Below are positions 33,196-38,599 of a stretch of DNA of 38,599 nt, in pieces (the stretch's first letter is position 1; each line of letters begins with the position of its first letter). The stretch is from Myxococcota bacterium (GTDB lineage: Bacteria > Myxococcota_A > Polyangia > HGW-17), in NCBI GenBank assembly GCA_018821305.1, contig JAHJMN010000145.1, positions 1 through 38,599 on the forward strand, given 5' to 3'. A program made the translations under genes and the position numbers. The notes beneath the pieces are model-generated. The model searched no databases. It was not told where the DNA came from and saw only the letters and a program-made list of their open reading frames with translations.

Positions 33196-33984
33196 ATGTT
33201 TAAACTTCTTTTTTCTTTTGCGTTATTAACAGTAATAACAGGATGTTATGACCCTTATACCGGGGAAGTTCATCTGGGTCAGCCTAGAGCATACAATCAA
33301 ACGCAACCCGCAGCGCAGCCAGCAACCCAACCTGCAGCGCAGCCCGAGCCTCCGCCACCTCCGCCTAAGCCTGCGACGGTGAACCTTGAGCCGGGGCCCG
33401 CACCGCTTTCTACCCCTGCACCGAATTCTCCAGAGAAAAAGACATACACCAGCGGTGATATGCGTGTTACGGTTTATAAAAGTAATCTTCCGGATCAGAT
33501 GAGAGCAGCGGTACACGAAATGCGTTTCCGCAGCATGTCCACAACTTATTCAAAAAGTTTTGACCGATGGTCCATTTCATCCACGAAGGGCTCCGGCTCA
33601 CTTTATACGACGTACTCTAAAAGTTATGATAACTGGACAGTGCGCCTACCCGGGAAAACGGGATACATTCGCACGGTTTATTCGAACAGTTATGACCGCT
33701 TTAAATTCGGGTCAATTACCATGTCCACAACCTACTCAAAAAGCTGGGACCGATGGACTGTCCGCGGTAAGGGAACCACGCTGCAAGTTTCCACTACCTA
33801 CTCAAAAAGTTGGGATAACTGGAAAATCAGCAGCTCAAAAGGCAGTATGTACGTTACCACAAGGTACTCAAAAAGCTTCGATAACTGGAAAATAAACGAC
33901 AACATGCCCAAAGAGGACATGGAAGTTAAAATTGCAGCGATTTTTACCTGTATTTTCAGTTCCTCCATCCCCGTGAAAAAATAA
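33196..33984 (+). CDS. Lipoprotein with Pro/Gln linker and six 22-residue Tyr-Ser-Lys-Ser repeats
   Basis: The product has 262 residues. The lipoprotein signal MFKLLFSFALLTVITGC gives Cys17. Residues ~36-80 are a low-complexity Pro/Ala/Gln linker (QPAAQPATQPAAQP, then PPPPPPKP), long enough to span periplasm or peptidoglycan. From residue 114 comes a repeat of the form (T)YSKSxDxW(K/T)(I/V). Its Tyr residues fall at 118, 140, 162, 180, 202 and 224, a 22-residue period broken once by an 18-residue spacing. Six such rungs suggest a small beta-solenoid or beta-meander with stacked Tyr and Trp faces. I know no family with this motif. After residue 240 a short tail (MEVKIAAIFTCIF) closes the protein. 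A conserved binding surface is inference. Confidence 0.85.
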   Translation: MFKLLFSFALLTVITGCYDPYTGEVHLGQPRAYNQTQPAAQPATQPAAQPEPPPPPPKPATVNLEPGPAPLSTPAPNSPEKKTYTSGDMRVTVYKSNLPDQMRAAVHEMRFRSMSTTYSKSFDRWSISSTKGSGSLYTTYSKSYDNWTVRLPGKTGYIRTVYSNSYDRFKFGSITMSTTYSKSWDRWTVRGKGTTLQVSTTYSKSWDNWKISSSKGSMYVTTRYSKSFDNWKINDNMPKEDMEVKIAAIFTCIFSSSIPVKK

Positions 33985-34101
33985 ACTGCACCCTCTGCAG
34001 ATTTTCCCTGAGCATTCAATTTATCTCTTGCCATGTTATTTTAAATGATTATCAGTTCAAATGCGGTTGGAAACAACTCAAACTACTGAAAGGTAAATAT
34101 T

Positions 34102-34632
34102 ATGGCTGACTACATTAAAATTAAGACTCCTAAAGCAGCGGATGCAGTGAAATGCGGCCTGTATCGTACAACAAAAGAACTAGGGCCTGCCGTTCCTGCT
34201 GGAGTTCTTGTTTACTACCACAACCATGGCGATCCCGGCCCCGGTGTTTATCCTCCGGAAAAATGGATTAACAATAAAGCTGTATTTTCCATGCGGGGAA
34301 TCCCACTGAAAAACTTAAACGATGCTTTCACTCTGGAGCCCCTTCCTTCCGAAGGTTTTTACCGTGTCACAAAGGATTTCTACTGCTGTGAAAATCACTG
34401 CCGCCTCATTGTGCGCGACACCCTCGTTCAACTTGGTTACAACGGAAAAGGCGAGCCCATTGTTTTCATTCCCGAATGGAATGATGACGGCGTCAGTTTG
34501 CCCGAGAGAGGTACTTTACTTGACGAAGAACGTCTGAATTATCTCAAACCTCTCAAACTCACTTTCAATTTCTCAAACAAAAACCATTCTGATGCTCCCG
34601 AGCCCGTAGAAGAAGAGCCCGCCGAAGAATAA
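34102..34632 (+). CDS. Unrecognised soluble protein, 176 aa, paired with a radical SAM gene
   Basis: The product has 176 residues with no signal peptide. It starts MADYIKIKTPKAADAVKCGL after AAGG about 9 nt upstream. Notable features are YYHNHGDPGPGVYPPEKWIN, a compact Cys/His cluster (FYCCENHCRLIV, Cys-Cys-x3-Cys with an adjacent His) that could bind metal, and an acidic C-terminal tail (EPVEEEPAEE). No family is recognised. It ends 11 bp before the radical SAM gene on the same strand, so the pair is almost certainly one transcript. It may be that enzyme's partner or substrate; this is inference. Confidence 0.75.
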   Translation: MADYIKIKTPKAADAVKCGLYRTTKELGPAVPAGVLVYYHNHGDPGPGVYPPEKWINNKAVFSMRGIPLKNLNDAFTLEPLPSEGFYRVTKDFYCCENHCRLIVRDTLVQLGYNGKGEPIVFIPEWNDDGVSLPERGTLLDEERLNYLKPLKLTFNFSNKNHSDAPEPVEEEPAEE

Positions 34633-34643
34633 CTGAGGCTGTT

Positions 34644-35561
34644 ATGAAACATATTTTCGGTCCCGTTGTAAGCCGGCGCCTCAAGCGAAGCCTCGGCGTC
34701 GATCTTGTTCCATTTAAAACATGTACACTGGACTGTGCCTATTGTGAATGCGGTCTCACGGACAATCAGACAGTGGAAATAAAAGAATGGGTGCCCACGG
34801 ACGAAGTCATCGCCGAATTAAAAGACTGGCTTTGTGCAAACGAGCCTCCGGATTACATAACTCTTGCAGGGAGCGGCGAACCTACCCTCCACAGCGGCAT
34901 AGGCGTAATAATTGATTTCATAAAAGATAATTACCCTGCCATAAAGGTCGCGATTCTCACAAATACAACCCTTTGTCATCTTGATGAAGTAATTAACCGT
35001 ATAAAAAGAGCAGATCTGATTCTGCCGTCCCTCGATGCCGTGAGTGAGGATGTTTTCCAGAAAATAAACCGTCCCCTTCCCGATATGAGTGCGGCCCTTG
35101 TCATTGAAGGGCTATCCAAGCTCGTAAATAATTTCACCGGGGAGATATGGCTTGAAATCTTCCTTTCCGAAGGCATAAACGACACCGATGAAGAATTGTT
35201 TAAACTTTCAAAGGTGGTATCGGACCTCGGGATAAAAACCGTGAACATAAACTCCCTTGACCGCCCCGCAGCGCTTCCCTGGGTTAAATTACTTTCACCA
35301 CAGCAACTGGCCCGGGCGGCATCATGGTTTGACAACGCCATCATCATTACGAGGGGCCAGAGTTCAGCCTGCACCCTGCGTCCAGCGGATTTAACCGGTG
35401 CAATAATATCTTCTTTACGCCGGCGGCCTCAGACTGCAGAAGATCTCTCATCTTCCCTCGGAGTAGATGTGGCAGAAATCACCTCCATCACCGAAAAGTT
35501 CATAGCATCGGGACACATCCACAAAGAAATCGTAAACAACCTCATATTCTACGGATTTTAG
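34644..35561 (+). CDS. Radical SAM protein (COG0731-like)
   Basis: The product has 305 residues. It begins with the group-typical FGPVVSRRLKRSLGVDLVPF, followed by the 4Fe-4S motif CTLDCAYC (C-x3-C-x2-C, about residues 28-35), LAGSGEPTLHSG, and VAILTNTTLCHLD. The barrel shows SLDAVSEDVFQKINRP and WLEIFLSEGINDTDEEL. The C-terminal ~60 residues look like a winged-helix domain (IISSLRRRPQTAEDLSSSLG). COG0731 includes wyosine-base TYW1 relatives, but this short form lacks the flavodoxin part and its substrate is unknown. The TAG stop at 35559-35561 is the terminal TAG of family 1 copy E. Confidence 0.88.
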   Translation: MKHIFGPVVSRRLKRSLGVDLVPFKTCTLDCAYCECGLTDNQTVEIKEWVPTDEVIAELKDWLCANEPPDYITLAGSGEPTLHSGIGVIIDFIKDNYPAIKVAILTNTTLCHLDEVINRIKRADLILPSLDAVSEDVFQKINRPLPDMSAALVIEGLSKLVNNFTGEIWLEIFLSEGINDTDEELFKLSKVVSDLGIKTVNINSLDRPAALPWVKLLSPQQLARAASWFDNAIIITRGQSSACTLRPADLTGAIISSLRRRPQTAEDLSSSLGVDVAEITSITEKFIASGHIHKEIVNNLIFYGF

Positions 35562-35803
35562 ATCAGCTTGCAGAGTAATACGATTGTCACTCGTTTTAAA
35601 GAAATGCTTCAGGAATGAGCCCCCTGTTTTCCTGACCCTGATGCTGATTTCCTGTTTCCATGAAATTTTAAACAGGGACTCAGGTAGTCAGGTAAACAGG
35701 GACAGGAACAGGTCATAAACATTCAACATCAAAGCATAATTACAAATGGCAGGATGAAAACATTCACTTTTCACGTTTCGATCCTTTTACTCATGAAGCG
35801 GTA
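35559..35803 (+). repeat. Family 1 palindromic element, copy E
   Basis: A 245-bp element in the same orientation as copy A and very similar to it over most of its length. It runs from TAGATCAGCTTGCAGAGTAATACG, sharing the stop codon of the radical SAM gene, to CTCATGAAGCGGTA. The CCTG/CAGG core is present and the extra hairpin of copies B and C is absent. It ends 30 bp before the sensor kinase reading frame, so the kinase promoter is in or very near it. Confidence 0.9.
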
Positions 35804-35832
35804 GAACGCATATAACTGTTTCAATCATTTGC

Positions 35833-38271
35833 TTGAAAATAAATTTCATCCGTAAAATCAAAATGTCAAACTGCTTTACTCATATTGCAATTTACCGATA
35901 TCCATATATGATTTCTCGGTCTGAACCGAAAATTTTAACAGGAATAGGTAGTGCTTTGCAAAACAGTAAGCAGTTTATCGAGTCTCTTTTAAATCTTACG
36001 CCTGCAATTCTATATATTTACGACATTGCCGAAAAGAAAAACGTTTACTCCAACGACGGAATAATGAATGTTCTTGGGTATTCTGCTCAGGAAATCAAAG
36101 ACTTTGGTGATGAACTTATCGTTTCTCTTATGCATCCGGATGATTTCACCAATTATGTTGCCACAATATTGCCCCGGTATAATGAAGTTGCCGACAGGGA
36201 AATAATAAAGCATCAATATCGTATGAAGCATCGGGATGGAAACTGGAAATACCTTGAAAGCAGTGAGCTTATTTACGGACGCGATACTGAAGGTAAGCCA
36301 ACGCAGATTTTTGGTCTGATAACTGATGTCACAGACATGGTTTCAGTTGAAATGCAGAGGAGCAGAACCGAAGAAGCACTGCGCGAAAGTGAAGAAAGAT
36401 ATCGGTCCCTTTTCAATGGTATGACCGAAGGCTTTGCCCTGCATCAAATGATTTATGATGATGATGGCAACCCCGTTGATTACAGATTTCTCGAGATAAA
36501 TCCAGCATTTGAGAAACTGACTGGTCTCAGAAGGGATGTTGTTTCTGGCAGATGTCTAAGTGAAGTTATTCCAGGAGAAGATCCGAAATGGGTAAAAATG
36601 TATGGCAGGGTTGCAATGAGAGGAGAGCCGTGTCATTTCGAAAATTATTCACAGGTATTGAATAAGCATTTTGAGGTTTTTGCCTATCGCCCGGCCCCTG
36701 ATCAGTTTGCGGTACTCTTTGTCGACATCACCGAGCGCAAAAATCATGAACAGGAGCTTAAAGAAAGCGAAGAACGTTTCAAAACACTGCACAATGCCTC
36801 CTTTGGCGGGATTACAATCCATGAAAAAGGACGTATTATTGAGTGTAATAATGGACTTGCCGAGATAACTGGTTATTCATACGATGAACTGATTGGAATG
36901 GATGGACTGCTTCTGATTTCGGAAGATACCCGTGAAACTGTTATCAAAAACATTACCAGTGGGTATGAGAAACCCTATGAAGCTATAGGTGTACGCAAAA
37001 ATGGCGAAAGATATCCAATCAGACTTGAAGCCCGGAATATTCCCTACAAAGGCAGGAATGTAAGAGTAACGGAATTCCGCGATATCACTGACTTTAAAAA
37101 TGCTGAAAAAGAAATGAGAGAACTTGAAAACAAGCTGCTTCAGGCCCAGAAAATGGAATCAATCGGGCGTCTTGCGGGAGGGGTAGCACATGATTTCAAT
37201 AATATGCTCGGTGTTATTATCGGACATTCAGAGCTTGCCCTGGATAAATCTGAACCCCATCAGCCTGTGCTTGAGGATTTGATAGAGATTAAAAAGGCGG
37301 CGGAGCGCTCTGCGAATCTTACTAGACAATTGCTGGCCTTTGCCAGAAAGCAGACCATAGCTCCAAAGGTTGTGGATATCAACCAGACCGTCGAAGGTAT
37401 GCTGCTCATGCTTCGAAGGATGATCGGGGAAGATATAGATATGCACTGGAAACCTTTCAGTGGTCAACTTCTGGTTTTAGTAGATCCCGCTCAAATTGAT
37501 CAAATCCTTGCAAATTTATGTGTTAACGCCCGTGATGCCATCAAAGGAGTTGGCCAGGTCATTATTGAGACCGAGTCTGTGGTTTTTGATGAACATTACT
37601 GTAGTATTCATGCGGGAGTCATCCCCGGGAAATATACTATGATTGCCGTCACGGACAATGGAACAGGAATGGACTCCGAGACCCTCAACCACTTATTCGA
37701 GCCATTTTATACGACAAAAGAAGCTGGTCATGGCACAGGTCTGGGATTGGCAACTGTATATGGTGCAGTAAAACAGAACAATGGTTTCATAAATGTTTAC
37801 AGTGAGGAAGGGCATGGTACAACTTTTAAAATTTACCTGCCGGAATACAAATTGGAAGTGCCACACTCTCAGGTAAAAGCGTCCGATGAAGTCCGGGGTA
37901 GTGGAACTGAAACTATACTTGTTGTTGAAGATGAACCATCAATATTGAGGATGGCCACTGTTATGCTCACAAAGTTCGGATACCGGGTGATTGGAGCAAG
38001 GAGTCCTCTTGAAGCAATTTCCATCGTTGAAAATAACCCCGGAACAATTGATTTATTGATTACTGACGTAATTATGCCGGGAATGAACGGACGGGAAATG
38101 GCAGAAAAACTGCTTTCGAAATATCCATCCATGAAAAGGATATTTATGTCCGGATATACGGCAGAAGTAATTGCTACCCGAGGCGTTCTGGAAGAAGGCG
38201 TAGAATTTATTCAAAAACCTTTCTCTTCAAAAGAACTTGGAACGAAAATCCGGCAGGTTCTGGATCAATAG
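35833..38271 (+). CDS. Hybrid sensor histidine kinase (PAS-PAS-PAS-HisKA-HATPase-REC)
   Basis: The product is 812 residues if read from a TTG at 35833. ATGs at 35863 and 35908 are equally possible because none has a good ribosome site. There is no membrane segment, so it is a cytoplasmic sensor. The three PAS domains are at about 45-170 (ending IFGLITDVTD), 185-305 (ending VLFVDITERK) and 312-425 (ending VTEFRDITDF). The HisKA domain carries the phosphorylated His453 in GGVAHDFNNML. The ATPase domain has NLCVNARDAI, DNGTGM and GTGLGLATVYGAV. The receiver domain has the acidic pair in VVEDEP, the phospho-acceptor Asp745 in LITDVIMPGMNG, and a conserved Lys in FIQKPFS. All catalytic residues are present. 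No separate response regulator adjoins it. Its TAG stop is the terminus of family 1 copy F. Confidence 0.93.
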   Translation: MKINFIRKIKMSNCFTHIAIYRYPYMISRSEPKILTGIGSALQNSKQFIESLLNLTPAILYIYDIAEKKNVYSNDGIMNVLGYSAQEIKDFGDELIVSLMHPDDFTNYVATILPRYNEVADREIIKHQYRMKHRDGNWKYLESSELIYGRDTEGKPTQIFGLITDVTDMVSVEMQRSRTEEALRESEERYRSLFNGMTEGFALHQMIYDDDGNPVDYRFLEINPAFEKLTGLRRDVVSGRCLSEVIPGEDPKWVKMYGRVAMRGEPCHFENYSQVLNKHFEVFAYRPAPDQFAVLFVDITERKNHEQELKESEERFKTLHNASFGGITIHEKGRIIECNNGLAEITGYSYDELIGMDGLLLISEDTRETVIKNITSGYEKPYEAIGVRKNGERYPIRLEARNIPYKGRNVRVTEFRDITDFKNAEKEMRELENKLLQAQKMESIGRLAGGVAHDFNNMLGVIIGHSELALDKSEPHQPVLEDLIEIKKAAERSANLTRQLLAFARKQTIAPKVVDINQTVEGMLLMLRRMIGEDIDMHWKPFSGQLLVLVDPAQIDQILANLCVNARDAIKGVGQVIIETESVVFDEHYCSIHAGVIPGKYTMIAVTDNGTGMDSETLNHLFEPFYTTKEAGHGTGLGLATVYGAVKQNNGFINVYSEEGHGTTFKIYLPEYKLEVPHSQVKASDEVRGSGTETILVVEDEPSILRMATVMLTKFGYRVIGARSPLEAISIVENNPGTIDLLITDVIMPGMNGREMAEKLLSKYPSMKRIFMSGYTAEVIATRGVLEEGVEFIQKPFSSKELGTKIRQVLDQ

Positions 38272-38516
38272 TAACAATCAGGCATAATAAAAGGATCGAA
38301 ATCTAAAGAGTGAATACTTGCTTCCGGTCTTTGTAATTATGCTTTGATATTGAATGCTTATGACCTGAGCCTGATCCTGATTGCCTGACTGCCTGAGTCC
38401 CTGTTTAAAATTTCAGGGATACAGGTAAGCAGTAGCAGGAACAGGAAACCAGGGGGCTCATTCCTGAAGTATTTCTTTAAACCGAGTCACAATCGTATTA
38501 CTCATGAAGCGGTCTA
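38269..38516 (-). repeat. Family 1 palindromic element, copy F
   Basis: A 248-bp copy inverted relative to A. It starts at the TAG stop codon of the kinase gene (TAGTAACAATCAGGC, a diverged terminus) and ends CTCATGAAGCGGTCTA at 38516. CCTG units (about 38364-38403) are followed by CAGG units (38414-38453). The remaining 83 bp to the window end show no gene. Confidence 0.88.
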
Positions 38517-38599
38517 GACACAATGCTGATCGGTTAGTGAACTTCCGAGTGAATTAGTCAATAAATACAATCTTGCATAATAATTACAGGCAGACAGGA

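Noticed and set aside
33226-33516. Minus-strand Arg-rich frame opposite the lipoprotein linker
   Set aside because: It is the mirror of the Pro/Gln low-complexity linker and carries no independent coding signal.
34644-35561. TYW1 wyosine synthase
   Set aside because: The iron-sulfur motif and COG0731-like opening are present, but the enzyme lacks the flavodoxin domain and tRNA-binding extension, and bacteria do not normally make wyosine.

Overview
The window comes from a Gram-negative bacterium of moderate-to-low GC content. The best guess is a Myxococcota or other deltaproteobacterium-like lineage. The evidence is indirect: seven predicted lipoproteins, an outer-membrane beta-barrel candidate, MopE-type Cys/Asp metal-binding repeats joined to a choice-of-anchor-L-like domain, a Cys-rich insertion in Lgt, and a three-PAS hybrid histidine kinase. 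No rRNA, tRNA, CRISPR array, transposase or phage gene was seen. Most of the window is ordinary chromosome broken up by many small palindromic repeats.

Layout. 1-594 has no gene and holds a 155-bp imperfect palindrome plus two other repeats. 595-3751 (minus): a leucine-rich-repeat lipoprotein and a threonine aldolase. 3963-6592 (plus): an RlmI-type methyltransferase overlapping a radical SAM protein. 6970-9368 (plus): a MopE/choice-of-anchor-L lipoprotein and a WbpP/TviC-type UDP-sugar 4-epimerase. 9693-10559 (minus): a solitary DpnA-type GATC adenine methyltransferase, separated by a GATC-dense intergenic region from ppdK (10911-13583, plus). 13628-16100: a Cys-rich lipoprotein, a DUF454/YbaN membrane protein and a beta-barrel candidate. 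16519-17018 (minus): a YefM/YoeB-type toxin-antitoxin pair with a tandem palindromic operator. 17105-19695 (minus): lgt, tsaE, argF in one direction. 20020-23220 (plus): nadB and a beta-sandwich lipoprotein. 23337-27008 (minus): two unrecognised proteins and a large Sel1/Hcp-like lipoprotein. 27279-28730 (plus): a CreD-like protein. 28738-32956 (minus): a DUF3783 protein, a large NTF2-like-repeat lipoprotein and a branched-chain aminotransferase. 33196-35561 (plus): a lipoprotein with six Tyr-Ser-Lys-Ser repeats, an unrecognised protein and a radical SAM protein. 35833-38271 (plus): a hybrid sensor kinase.

The coherent themes are central metabolism (PPDK, OTC, NadB, BCAT, threonine aldolase), envelope lipoproteins together with the enzyme that lipidates them, and translation or RNA modification (TsaE, RlmI-like).

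The most interesting layer is non-coding. Six copies of a ~245-287 bp element with imperfect terminal inverted repeats and a core of clustered CCTG then CAGG units all sit at the 3' ends of genes. In four of the six, the gene's TAG stop codon is the terminal TAG of the element. A second set of modular palindromes shares a common terminus, AGTTCGTGTCCTGAAATTC. No single locus clearly encodes a new defence or biosynthetic system. The best candidates for something undescribed are the stop-codon-targeted elements, the 22-residue-repeat lipoprotein, and the GATC cluster beside the GATC methyltransferase gene.
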